Shown here: positions 7,601 through 15,409 of the stretch, piece by piece
How positions within the stretch are numbered: position 1 is the stretch's first letter
Layout of the letters: every line of letters starts with the position of its first letter
Assembly: GCA_007378985.1 (NCBI GenBank)
Contig: VMHB01000003.1
Location: forward strand, 62,001-126,000
Length of the DNA: 64,000 nt
Reading direction: 5' to 3'
From: Parcubacteria group bacterium Greene0714_7
GTDB lineage: Bacteria > Patescibacteria > Paceibacteria > UBA9973 > UBA2103
The notes under the pieces: model-generated
Seen by the model: the letters and a program-made list of their open reading frames with translations, nothing else
Told to the model about the DNA's origin: nothing
Database searches by the model: none
Made by a program: the position numbers and the translations under genes

Positions 7601-8290
7601 ATGAAAGTATCTGAACTCGCTCATACGAAAGAAATGCATCATGCGTACCTTGTTGTAGGAAATGCAGGCAAAGGAGCTTCTGAAGTTTTGGCAATGCTGG
7701 AAACTAGAGGGGTGAAGACTGCAGGAAACCCTGATGTGCTCGTGCTTTCTTTCACAGAGCTTTCCGTTGATAACGCTCGTGAAATTTCTTCCTACGCTTC
7801 CCTGAAGCCACTTAAAGACTGGAAATATTTAATTGTTACATTTAGTCGTGCAACGACCGAGGCTCAAAATGCGCTTCTCAAGGTTGTTGAAGAGGCTACA
7901 GGCAACACAATTTTCTTTTTTTCAATTGATGCACTAGGGCATGTGTTGCCAACGCTTCAATCTAGAGCCGTTGCGGTGTCAGTGTCTGATGCGCACATGC
8001 TTTCTGATGATGAGGACGCAAAGAAAGAGGCAAGGGAATTTTTATCTGCAACTTTCGAGGAGCGTTTAAAAATGGTGGAGAAAATAGCTGGCTACATCAC
8101 AAAGACCCAAGATCGTACACCAGTTCGAGCCTTCGCAAAAGAATTGTTAGAGCAGGTACATACAAAAGGCGCTTCGCCTCAAGCACTTCGAGACCTCCTT
8201 GATGCACAAGGATACATGCGCCAGCAAGGCTCATCAGTGAAAGCCGTTCTCGGGCACCTTGCCGTCACTCTCCCTCGTACCCGCATTTAA
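7601..8290 (+). CDS. holB: DNA polymerase III delta-prime-like subunit
   Basis: A 229-aa clamp-loader AAA-type protein. It resembles HolB: HAYLVVGNAGKGASEVL at the N terminus (Walker A not intact, as usual for delta-prime), then the sensor-like segment FSRATTEAQNALLKVVEEAT and the stretch TLQSRAVAVSV. The zinc module is absent and the C-terminal collar domain is short. TGCTAGTAT, an extended -10, ends 6 nt before the ATG. The assignment rests on the AQNALLKxxEE signature; a general AAA paralogue is less likely. Confidence 0.75.
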   Translation: MKVSELAHTKEMHHAYLVVGNAGKGASEVLAMLETRGVKTAGNPDVLVLSFTELSVDNAREISSYASLKPLKDWKYLIVTFSRATTEAQNALLKVVEEATGNTIFFFSIDALGHVLPTLQSRAVAVSVSDAHMLSDDEDAKKEAREFLSATFEERLKMVEKIAGYITKTQDRTPVRAFAKELLEQVHTKGASPQALRDLLDAQGYMRQQGSSVKAVLGHLAVTLPRTRI

Positions 8291-8332
8291 GAAACTCACT
8301 AAAACCTGCGCCTAAAACTGACTAAACTAAAA

Positions 8333-8356
8333 TGTGCTAAACCCGGGTTTAGCACA
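8333..8356 (-). terminator. perfect 24-bp palindrome, terminator of alr
   Basis: TGTGCTAAACCC/GGGTTTAGCACA is fully self-complementary. On the minus strand it is followed by TTTTAG, fitting an intrinsic terminator for alr; it also lies 43 nt past holB on plus. Confidence 0.6.
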
Positions 8357-8378
8357 AAAGCTGAAAGCTCTTTGTAGT

Positions 8379-9524
8379 TTAGATATAAATACGTTTTATG
8401 AGAGGGTTCAGGCGAGTGAGGAATTCGTACGTTGATGCGTTCATTGAGTCTGCAACGTCTTCCGCTTTCAGTTCATCTTTGCCATCTTTACCGATAATGG
8501 TTGCAATGCTTCCAACTTTTACATTTTTAATTCCCGTTACATCAACTGAAATCATGTCCATTGAAACTCGCCCCAAAACTTTTGCACGCTTTCCGTTTAT
8601 AAGCACAAACCCATACGATGAGAGTGCACGAGAAAATCCATGCCAGTAGCCAATAGGGCATACAGCAACGGTACTCGCTCGTTTCAAGGTTTCCGTTGAG
8701 TCATAGCCAATCTTACTTCCTTTTGGAAGTTTTTTTACTTCAGAGACGACTGCTTTCCAAGACAGGATTGGTTTGAGTGTGTATTTTTTTTTAAGAAATT
8801 TCTTTGTTTTCTCATCTGGCCAGATGCCATAGAACCCGATACCGATTCTCACCATGTCAAAGTGCGATTCAGGAAAAACGAGCGTGGGGCCCGTTGCAGC
8901 AGTATGAAGAATTGGATGTACTCCAAGTATATGAAATTCTTTCACCCATGTATCAAATTCCCCGAGTTGTTTTTTGGTGTAGAGAGGATGGAGAGGGTCT
9001 TTCCCTTGTGCAAAGTGTGTGAAGAGACCTTCAACGACGACGCGTTTTGTTTTTTTATTCCACTCCAAAAATTTACGAACCTCTGTAAGATCATCAAGAG
9101 TAAATCCCTGACGATGTAGCCCCGTATCTACTTTTATATGAATTTTAAGTGGCCGTTTAAATGTTTCTTTTTGAAGCTGGTGTAATTGCGTGATGCTTGA
9201 AACAGCAACACGTATATCATGAACCGCCGCATCTTTTATGCGCACATGGAGTGTATGGCCCAATACAAGAATAGGACATCGTATGCCATTTTTTCTGAGC
9301 GATAATCCTTCAACGATAGAATCCACTGCAATGTAATCAACGCCGAGCACTTCAACTTCTTTTGAGAAATCGATATGTGAATGTCCGTAGGCATTTGATT
9401 TCACCACCGAGAGTAATTTAGTGGTTTTAGGTATGAGAGAGCGGAAGAGCTTGTAGTTGTGCTTTATGGCACGGCGGTCTATTTCAATCCATGTGCGAAG
9501 CCCCTTGTGATTCACTGTTGTCAT
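8379..9524 (-). CDS. alr: alanine racemase
   Basis: PLP enzyme making D-alanine for peptidoglycan. The PLP lysine is in SVVKSNAYGHS near residue 43, the HTAATGPTLVFPESHFDMVRIGIGFYG region follows, and the second catalytic Tyr is in KIGYDSTETL. The C-terminal beta domain carries GRVSMDMISVDVT. Length 381 aa is normal. It is divergent from frr; the two share about 55 nt of upstream DNA. Confidence 0.95.
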   Translation of the reverse strand: MTTVNHKGLRTWIEIDRRAIKHNYKLFRSLIPKTTKLLSVVKSNAYGHSHIDFSKEVEVLGVDYIAVDSIVEGLSLRKNGIRCPILVLGHTLHVRIKDAAVHDIRVAVSSITQLHQLQKETFKRPLKIHIKVDTGLHRQGFTLDDLTEVRKFLEWNKKTKRVVVEGLFTHFAQGKDPLHPLYTKKQLGEFDTWVKEFHILGVHPILHTAATGPTLVFPESHFDMVRIGIGFYGIWPDEKTKKFLKKKYTLKPILSWKAVVSEVKKLPKGSKIGYDSTETLKRASTVAVCPIGYWHGFSRALSSYGFVLINGKRAKVLGRVSMDMISVDVTGIKNVKVGSIATIIGKDGKDELKAEDVADSMNASTYEFLTRLNPLIKRIYI

Positions 9525-9565
9525 ACTATCTATATTCTAACACTGTGCGCTCTCAGGAAGTTTGG

Positions 9566-9571
9566 TACAAT
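9566..9571 (+). promoter_or_regulatory. extended -10 of frr
   Basis: TGGTACAAT (TG at 9563-9564) ends 8 nt before ATG 9580, implying an almost leaderless frr mRNA. It also rules out the upstream TTG at 9562 as the start. Confidence 0.55.
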
Positions 9572-9579
9572 TGCTTTAT

Positions 9580-10116
9580 ATGTACGATTTGAATGTATTC
9601 AAAAAAACAGCACTTGAGAAAGTCGATTGGCTACTCACCGAAGTATCAAGTCTCCGTACGGGACGGGCAACACCAACATTACTGGATGGTATTTTTATTG
9701 AAGTGTATGGCTCTCGGATGAAGTTGAATCAGGTTGCAAATATCACCATTGAAGATGCGCGCACCTTATATGTAAGTCCGTGGGATAGAGAGCAAGTGAA
9801 AGCTATCGAAAAGGCTATAACACTAGAAGATTTAGGTGTTTCAGTAGGTTCTGACGACAAGGGGATTCGCGTATCATTTCCGATGCTTACCGAAGAGCGC
9901 AGACATCAGTTGATTAAATTAGTGCGAGGGAAACTTGAAGAAGCACGCATTCAACTTCGAGCCCTCAGAACAAAAGCAATTTCCGATATCGAAAAGGATG
10001 AATCAAGTGAGGATGAGGTGAAGCGTCTTAAAGCAGAAGTCCAAAAGGTCGTTGACGAAGTAAATGGGAAACTCGAAGTTGCTACCGAGAAGAAAGAGGA
10101 AGAACTTAGCCACTAG
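9580..10116 (+). CDS. frr: ribosome recycling factor
   Basis: Splits post-termination ribosomes with EF-G. RRF hallmarks are present: SSLRTGRATPTLLDGI, then NITIEDARTLYVSPWD, and the conserved PMLTEERRHQLIKLVR. The long two-helix arm is followed by the family ending VKRLKAEVQKVVDEVN. I start at ATG 9580 (MYDLNVFKK), giving 178 aa, because the earlier TTG overlaps the -10 box. The stop codon TAG lies in the left inverted repeat of the S23 cassette. Confidence 0.95.
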   Translation: MYDLNVFKKTALEKVDWLLTEVSSLRTGRATPTLLDGIFIEVYGSRMKLNQVANITIEDARTLYVSPWDREQVKAIEKAITLEDLGVSVGSDDKGIRVSFPMLTEERRHQLIKLVRGKLEEARIQLRALRTKAISDIEKDESSEDEVKRLKAEVQKVVDEVNGKLEVATEKKEEELSH

Positions 10117-10505
10117 GGTTTAGGGTATAGGGAAATGCAAACCTATAAAGATCTGACCGTATGGCAGAAAAGCATAGCGCTGGTGACGCAGATTTATTTA
10201 CTCACTGAAGGTTTTCCTAAGAGTGAGTTGTTTGGTCTTACGAGTCAGATACGTCGTTCAGCAGTCTCTATTCCAGCTAATCTTGCGGAAGGCTATGCAA
10301 GAAAGCATCGAAAAGAATATGTGCAATTTGTTCGCGTCGCTTACGGGTCTGGCGCAGAACTCGAAACCCATTTAATAATCAGCAAAAATCTCAAATTGGC
10401 AGATTCGTCGCAGATTCAAGAAATTCAGGATATGCTTGATGAAGTTATGCGGATGCTTAACAAATTAATTTCCTCCCTAGTGGCTAAACCCTAAACCCTA
10501 TTGGC
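10109..10505. mobile_element. S23 gene cassette bounded by inverted repeats
   Basis: Left end GCCACTAGGGTTTAGGGT (10109-10126) and right end, read on minus, GCCAATAGGGTTTAGGGT (10505-10488) match at 17 of 18 positions. They bracket precisely one gene (10135-10494), whose stop codon is inside the right repeat, and lie between frr and rseP. The same TTTAGGG words occur as gene-free repeats at 45902-45987, 48897-48933, 49553-49597 and 50344-50373. Mobility is an inference. Confidence 0.55.
10135..10494 (+). CDS. four-helix-bundle protein (S23 / 23S rRNA IVS family)
   Basis: A 119-aa helical protein of the TIGR02436 type, first known from 23S rRNA intervening sequences and related in fold to the Avd protein of diversity-generating retroelements. 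Signatures: YKDLTVWQKSIALV at the N terminus, and QIRRSAVSIPANLAEGYAR near residues 42-60, then a third and fourth helix. Molecular role is not established for the family. Here it is not in rRNA but in a cassette with inverted ends, suggesting a mobile or domesticated unit. Confidence 0.85.
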   Translation: MQTYKDLTVWQKSIALVTQIYLLTEGFPKSELFGLTSQIRRSAVSIPANLAEGYARKHRKEYVQFVRVAYGSGAELETHLIISKNLKLADSSQIQEIQDMLDEVMRMLNKLISSLVAKP

Positions 10506-10507
10506 TT

Positions 10508-11576
10508 ATGTCTGTATTGATCTTCATCATCATGCTCGTTGCCCTCATTGTGGGGCATGAATTCGGACACTTAATTGTGGCTGCCAGAATTCGGTCTTGG
10601 CTTTCCTCCAAAATTGTGGGGGAAGAAAATTGGAGAAACGGAATACACAATTAATGCACTGCCGTTTGGTGGTTTCGTAAAGATTGTTGGTGAAGACGAT
10701 GCCGGTTTAGATGATCCTCGAGCATTTGCGAAGCGTCCAAAAATTCTGCAAGCTGCAACACTTTTTGCGGGGCCATTTTCTAATCTTGTTTTAGGTTTAA
10801 TTCTTTCTACCAGTGCACTCATGGTAGGTATCCCTGCGCTCGTTGGAGATACAGAGAATGCAAAGTATATACAGGATCCGCATGTACGAGCAGTACAGGT
10901 ACTTGCCAGTAGCCCCGCATTCAATGCGGGCATCAAAGCAGGCGATGAAATTGTTTCCGTCTCCTCAAATAGTGTTGAAACAAAAATAGAGAAACCTGAA
11001 GATGTTCTTACTGCCATAGAGGATGCAGAGGGCCCCATTACAGTTGGTGTTCTTCGAAACAATGTTCAGCAAGATTTCACCATTACACCCCTTAAAGGTC
11101 TTGATTCTAAAAACCCTGAACGATTAGTCATTGGTATTGCGCCCGCACTTGTGGGCACGCTCTCGCTACCTATTGAGAAAGCTTTTGTTGCAGGAGTTAC
11201 CGATACCATTACTCAAACAAAGGGAATCATAATTGGGCTAGGGACACTTATTAGTCAGGCGTTTACATTGTCTGCGGATATCTCAAATATTACGGGGCCG
11301 GTTGGCATTGTGTCACTTGTTGGAGATGCTAGCGGGTTTGGCTTGGGTTCCGTTCTTTCTCTCGCAGCGTTAATTTCAATGAACTTGGCAATTGTGAACT
11401 TGCTTCCGTTTCCAGCTCTTGATGGCGGACGATTAGCACTCCTCTGTATTGAAACAATCTCTCGACGCAAGATTCCTGCACGAGTTTCTGATGTTGTAAA
11501 TGTCGCTGGTTTCGCCGTGCTTATTCTTCTCATGCTCGCGGTTACAGCGCACGATATCTTTCGTCTAATTCAGTAA
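10508..11576 (+). CDS. rseP: RIP zinc metalloprotease RseP-like (M50), frameshift near 10580
   Basis: Site-2 protease cleaving membrane-bound regulators. The start ATG 10508 begins MSVLIFIIMLVALIVGHEFGHL with the HExxH zinc site. Around 10577-10585 the frame changes: the following EFGLGFPPKLWGKKIGETEYTI, PDZ domain (SSPAFNAGIKAGDEIVSV) and NLLPFPALDGGRL motif are in the next frame. About 8 residues between VA and EFGLG look missing, so a short frame-changing deletion is likely. The remainder is complete to the last membrane helix. Confidence 0.8.
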
Positions 11577-11586
11577 CTTTTTGTTT

Positions 11587-11632
11587 CCTCAAAACATTCC
11601 AACATTCTCAAGAATGTTGGAATGTTTTGAGG
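11587..11632. terminator. long 22-bp-arm hairpin after rseP
   Basis: CCTCAAAACATTCCAACATTCT and its complement around a CA centre. No clear U run follows, so terminator function is tentative. It separates rseP from the proA promoter. Confidence 0.45.
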
Positions 11633-11637
11633 AACTG

Positions 11638-11666
11638 TTGACGGTTAGCTTTTATAGGTTTATAAT
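11638..11666 (+). promoter_or_regulatory. sigma70-type promoter of the proline operon
   Basis: TTGACG (11638-11643), 17-nt spacer, TATAAT (11661-11666). It is one of the two best promoters in the window and would start RNA near 11673, just before the T-box leader. Confidence 0.75.
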
Positions 11667-11672
11667 ACTTTG

Positions 11673-11878
11673 AGTTGAATAAAAGCACTTGAGTCTGGTA
11701 CCCAGCCAGACAAGCTGCGCACGAAATTCCACGGTGGATATAAGTGCGACGGAAAAGGAAACCGTAAAAAATACCTAAAGCGTGTCAGCCGAAAGGCAGG
11801 AGCGCTAAGAACAAAGAAGGGTGGTACCGCGATATTTTCGCCCCTCATTCCCGAAAGGGAGTGAGGGGCATTTATTTT
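11673..11878 (+). promoter_or_regulatory. T-box leader (tRNA-sensing riboswitch) with terminator
   Basis: The T-box sequence AAGGGTGGTACCGCG is at 11818-11832, followed by TTTTCGCCCC that completes the antiterminator (bulge TGGT for the tRNA CCA end). The competing terminator is GCCCCTCATTCCC (11840-11852)/GGGAGTGAGGGGC (11857-11869) with TTTATTTT. Upstream stems include GTCTGG/CCAGAC (11693-11711) with loop TACCCAG, and GCC-GAAA-GGC near 11788-11797. Downstream genes make and charge proline, so tRNA-Pro is the expected ligand; candidate specifiers are CCC 11701-11703 or CCA 11729-11731. Stem I looks reduced. Confidence 0.85.
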
Positions 11879-11915
11879 GCCCAAACACAAGAATATTATT
11901 CTAAAAAAATTACAT

Positions 11916-13148
11916 ATGAAAAATAATCTCAAGCAAATACGCAAAGCCTCACTCTTGCTCGCAGGAGCAAATGAGGCTTCGCGTAATAAATTTTTACGGC
12001 TTCTCACTTTAGAAGTAAAGAAAAATAAAAAGAAAATATTGGAAGCGAACGCTACTGATATGGCTCGCGCCAGAGCCGGCACTCTTTCCTCCGCTTTCAT
12101 TGAACGACTTCACCTTGATGAAAAAGGCTTAGAGCACATAGTTGAAAAGCTTCGTGGTGTAGAAAAACTCCAAAGTGGGCTTGGTGAAGTTATAGAACAA
12201 AGAAAAGGTTTCAAGGGATTGCTTTTCAAGAAGGTGCGCACTCCGCTCGGGGTTTTGATGATTATTTACGAAGCAAGACCAGAAGTAACCATAGATGTTG
12301 TTGCATTAGGAATAAAGTCTGGGAATGCCGTCATCGTGAAAGGTGGCTCCGAAGCGCTCTCTACCAATAGGGCGCTCTATGAATGCATACGCACCGCTTT
12401 GAAAAAATCACACTTACCTGAGGATTCTGTTCATTTTATAGCAACATCTGATCGCAGAGTTACCAATGATTTCTTGAAGCAAAATGACTTCATTGATTTG
12501 GTTATTGCTCGTGGTGGTTACAAGATGGTAAAAGCGGTAATGAGCGCTTCAACAATTCCAGTCCTTGCTCATGCTGCTGGTGGAGCGAGAATATACGTAG
12601 ACAAGAGCGCAGATCTCCATAGTGCAGAAAAGATACTGGTGAATGCAAAAATCACGAAACCTTCAGCGTGCAATTCTCTAGACACTATTGTGGTGCACAA
12701 GGGCATTGCGAAGAAATTTGTCCCGAAGATAGTAGAAGTAATGGAGCGAGTGGGAGTCACTGTCCTTGGAGATGCTGAATCAAAAGAGTATGCAAAAGTG
12801 AAGAGCGCAGTTTCAGCAGATTGGGATACTGAATTTCTTGCGCTCACTGTAGCTATTAAAATAGTAAAAGACGCTGAAGAAGCTGGTCAGTTTGTGAATG
12901 AGTACAGTAAACAGCATTCAGAAGGAATTATTGCAAAAAATAAAAAGGTCGTGCGTGAATTCGTGAACTCCATTGATGCGGCGGCTGTCTTCATCAACTG
13001 CTCGCCAAGGCTTCATGATGGCTATGTATTCGGTCTTGGCTCTGAAATGGGAATCTCTACGGGAAAGTTGCACGCAAGGGGACCTGTAGGGCTTAAAGAA
13101 TTAACAACCTATAAATGGGAAGTGTATGGAAAAGGTCAAATCCGTTAA
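11916..13148 (+). CDS. proA: glutamate-5-semialdehyde dehydrogenase
   Basis: Reduces gamma-glutamyl phosphate to the semialdehyde in proline synthesis. ALDH-fold protein with RTPLGVLMIIYEARPEVT, the NAVIVKGGSEALSTN cofactor region, and the catalytic Cys in KPSACNSLDT; it ends GLKELTTYKWEVYGKGQIR as typical. I start at ATG 11916 (MKNNLKQIRK, 410 aa) because the frame's earlier TTG at 11877 lies in the terminator U run. First gene behind the T-box. Confidence 0.95.
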   Translation: MKNNLKQIRKASLLLAGANEASRNKFLRLLTLEVKKNKKKILEANATDMARARAGTLSSAFIERLHLDEKGLEHIVEKLRGVEKLQSGLGEVIEQRKGFKGLLFKKVRTPLGVLMIIYEARPEVTIDVVALGIKSGNAVIVKGGSEALSTNRALYECIRTALKKSHLPEDSVHFIATSDRRVTNDFLKQNDFIDLVIARGGYKMVKAVMSASTIPVLAHAAGGARIYVDKSADLHSAEKILVNAKITKPSACNSLDTIVVHKGIAKKFVPKIVEVMERVGVTVLGDAESKEYAKVKSAVSADWDTEFLALTVAIKIVKDAEEAGQFVNEYSKQHSEGIIAKNKKVVREFVNSIDAAAVFINCSPRLHDGYVFGLGSEMGISTGKLHARGPVGLKELTTYKWEVYGKGQIR

Positions 13149-13944
13149 GAAAAAAATAACCATCGTTGGCGGAGGTCATATTGGTCTCGCGCTCGCCATG
13201 GGGTTAGTGCGAAGTGGTGCGGTGAAGGGTTCTCAGTTGACGGTGAGTAGTCGGCGTCTCTCGAAAATTCAGCACCTGAAAAAAATTGGCATTGCTGTCA
13301 CTGACGACAATGCTTCTGCTGTGGCTCATGCTGATTGGGTATTCCTTGCGGTGAAGCCGAAGCTTGTTGGTAGTGTGCTTGCGGGTCTACAGGGTTCCAT
13401 AAAAAAGCAATTAATTATTTCGCTTGCCGCAGGAGTCACTATTAAGAAACTCAAAAGCTACGCTCCGAACGTGGGTACTTTCGCACGAATTATGCCCAAC
13501 ATTCCAATAGCTCATATGAGCGGAGTTGTGGGTCTTTTTGCAGGAACGATATCCAAAACGAATCATGCAGAGTTGAAGGAAATGCTTCAGGTATTGGGGT
13601 TTGTATTGCAGGTGAAAGACGAACGCGAGCTTGAAATGCTCACGGTAGTGTCAGGTTCCGGTCCTGCGACAGTGTCCTTCTTCATTGACGCACTTGCGCA
13701 TGCCGGTCGAGAGTTAGGTCTATCACAGAGCACGGCAGATGCTCTTGCAAAGAATACGTTCAAAGGCACCAGCGCGTACATGGATGTAGAAAATGTTTCA
13801 GCAGAAAGCCTTATGAATTCCGTAGCAACAAAGGGAGGGCTTACTGAAGCGATACTGGGGAGTTTAAAGGAAAGTAGTGTGCGAAGAAGTATCGCTCGAG
13901 CGTTGAAAGTTGGGTATGTGAAAATAAAAAAACTGAGAAATTAA
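13126..13944 (+). CDS. proC: pyrroline-5-carboxylate reductase
   Basis: Last step of proline synthesis. Rossmann motif ITIVGGGHIGLALAMGLVRSG at the N terminus, the signature MPNIPIAHMSGVVGLF, and the C-terminal VSGSGPATVSFFIDALAHAG with SVATKGGLTEAIL. Length 272 aa is normal. It overlaps proA by 23 nt, indicating translational coupling in the operon. Confidence 0.95.
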   Translation: MEKVKSVKKKITIVGGGHIGLALAMGLVRSGAVKGSQLTVSSRRLSKIQHLKKIGIAVTDDNASAVAHADWVFLAVKPKLVGSVLAGLQGSIKKQLIISLAAGVTIKKLKSYAPNVGTFARIMPNIPIAHMSGVVGLFAGTISKTNHAELKEMLQVLGFVLQVKDERELEMLTVVSGSGPATVSFFIDALAHAGRELGLSQSTADALAKNTFKGTSAYMDVENVSAESLMNSVATKGGLTEAILGSLKESSVRRSIARALKVGYVKIKKLRN

Positions 13945-13957
13945 TCTGGTCTCTCGT

Positions 13958-15019
13958 ATGTATAAAAGAATCGTGATTAAAATAGGAACCGGAGTCATAA
14001 CAGAACATGATTGCCTCGAGGAGAGTGTCGTTCGCGATCTCGTACGCCAAGTGGTGGCACTTCGCGAGCGAGGTATTGAAACAGTAATAGTGAGCTCGGG
14101 TGCTGTTGCGACGGGGCGTAGTCTCCTATCGTCTTTGAGCGGATCTGAAGATGGCGCGCATAGGCAGGTGTATGCGGCTGTCGGGCAAATAGGTTTGATG
14201 TCCCTCTACAGTAAGATTTTTTCCGAACACAGGTATGCTTCAGCGCAAGTCTTGGTCACAAAAGAAGATTTCAGGGACAAGAATCATTATGCGAGCATGA
14301 AAAGGTGCTTCGAGAATCTTCTCCGAGAGCGCATTGTGCCTATTGTGAATGAAAACGACGTCATCGCACGGCACGAACTTTCATTCAGCGACAACGATGA
14401 GCTTGCTGGGCTTGTTGCATCACAAATAAATGCGGATCTTGTGGTTATGCTTTCGAGTGTCGACGGCATACTTGAAGGTGTTGGCACAGCAGGACCGGTG
14501 ATAGCCGAGGTCACGCCTGAGAATGCAGAATCGCTTGCGCTTCATGTAACGGAAGCAAAATCAGTAGGCGGGCGAGGAGGAATGAAAAGGAAATTTGAAA
14601 TAGCGAAGAGGCTCATGGCGCAAGGAATTGAAGTGTTTGTAGGAAATGGTAGAGAAAGAGATGTTCTCATTGCGGTAGTAGAAGGAGACCTTTTGGGGAC
14701 CCGCTTCATTCCTGACCGCAAGCTCTCTGCAATAAAACGCCGGTTATCTAACTCAGAAGGTCTTTCTGCGGGTGCCGCCTACGTGGATGCACGTGCGGAG
14801 GAAGTGCTCCTCTCAGGCGGGTTCGTGAGTCTGCTTCCTGTGGGTATCACAAAAATTGAAGGAAACTTCAAAAAGGGAGATGTTATTGAAATTAGGAACT
14901 CTGCGAAAAAGAAAATCGGCTCAGGCATCGCGCAATATGATGCTACAAAAGCGGTGGAGAATTGCGGCAAGAAAGGAGCGAAAGCACTGGTGCACTATGA
15001 TTATCTCTTTATTGGCTGA
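13958..15019 (+). CDS. proB: glutamate 5-kinase with PUA domain
   Basis: Phosphorylates glutamate, first step of proline synthesis. Amino-acid-kinase domain: RIVIKIGTGVIT, VSSGAVATGRSLL, VPIVNENDVI and SFSDNDELAGLVASQ; then a C-terminal PUA domain (about 275-353, GAAYVDARAEEVLLSGGFVSLLPVGI). The gene order proA-proC-proB places all three enzymes under the T-box. No odd residues noticed. Confidence 0.95.
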   Translation: MYKRIVIKIGTGVITEHDCLEESVVRDLVRQVVALRERGIETVIVSSGAVATGRSLLSSLSGSEDGAHRQVYAAVGQIGLMSLYSKIFSEHRYASAQVLVTKEDFRDKNHYASMKRCFENLLRERIVPIVNENDVIARHELSFSDNDELAGLVASQINADLVVMLSSVDGILEGVGTAGPVIAEVTPENAESLALHVTEAKSVGGRGGMKRKFEIAKRLMAQGIEVFVGNGRERDVLIAVVEGDLLGTRFIPDRKLSAIKRRLSNSEGLSAGAAYVDARAEEVLLSGGFVSLLPVGITKIEGNFKKGDVIEIRNSAKKKIGSGIAQYDATKAVENCGKKGAKALVHYDYLFIG

Positions 15020-15056
15020 GCTAAAACAGCATTAGAAAATTAAATTAATTTTTTTT

Positions 15057-15392
15057 ATGGCAACTATAGATGATTTGGGAATTGTAGATATTAGGGTTGG
15101 AAAAATTATTGAAGTGTTTGATTTTCCCGAAGCAAGAAAGCCTGCGTATAAGTTGACCATTGATTTTGGATCTGATATTGGCATCAAACATTCATCCGCA
15201 CAGCTTGTGAAACATCACACAAAAGAAGAACTTCTCGGCAAGAAGGTTCTTGGTGTAGTCAATTTTCCTCCTCGGCAAATTGGACCTTTTGTTTCAGAGT
15301 GTTTGACGCTCGGTGTGCCCGATTCAGAGGGGCAGGCAATTCTTGTTGTCCCAAGCAATGATTCTGCCATTGTTGGCGGAAAGCTCTTTTAG
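15057..15392 (+). CDS. csaA: CsaA-like tRNA-binding / chaperone protein
   Basis: A 111-aa single OB-fold of the EMAP/Trbp111 type. Family signatures VDIRVGKIIEVFDFPEARKP, GIKHSSAQLV and VLGVVNFPPRQIGPFVSE are clear. CsaA was described as an export chaperone in Bacillus but the fold binds tRNA; standing between proB and proS, a tRNA-related role fits here. A poly-A/T stretch separates it from proB, so it may also have its own start. Confidence 0.9.
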   Translation: MATIDDLGIVDIRVGKIIEVFDFPEARKPAYKLTIDFGSDIGIKHSSAQLVKHHTKEELLGKKVLGVVNFPPRQIGPFVSECLTLGVPDSEGQAILVVPSNDSAIVGGKLF

Positions 15393-15409
15393 GCTGTACT
15401 ATTTCGAGA

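Noticed and set aside
10113..10505. Telomere-like AAACCCTAAACCC repeats as real telomere sequence
   Set aside because: They are short, intergenic, inverted around genes, and occur inside a bacterial-type gene order; similarity to the plant telomere unit is coincidental.
11877..11915. TTG 11877 as start of proA
   Set aside because: It lies in the terminator U run of the T-box leader; ATG 11916 gives the normal ProA N terminus.
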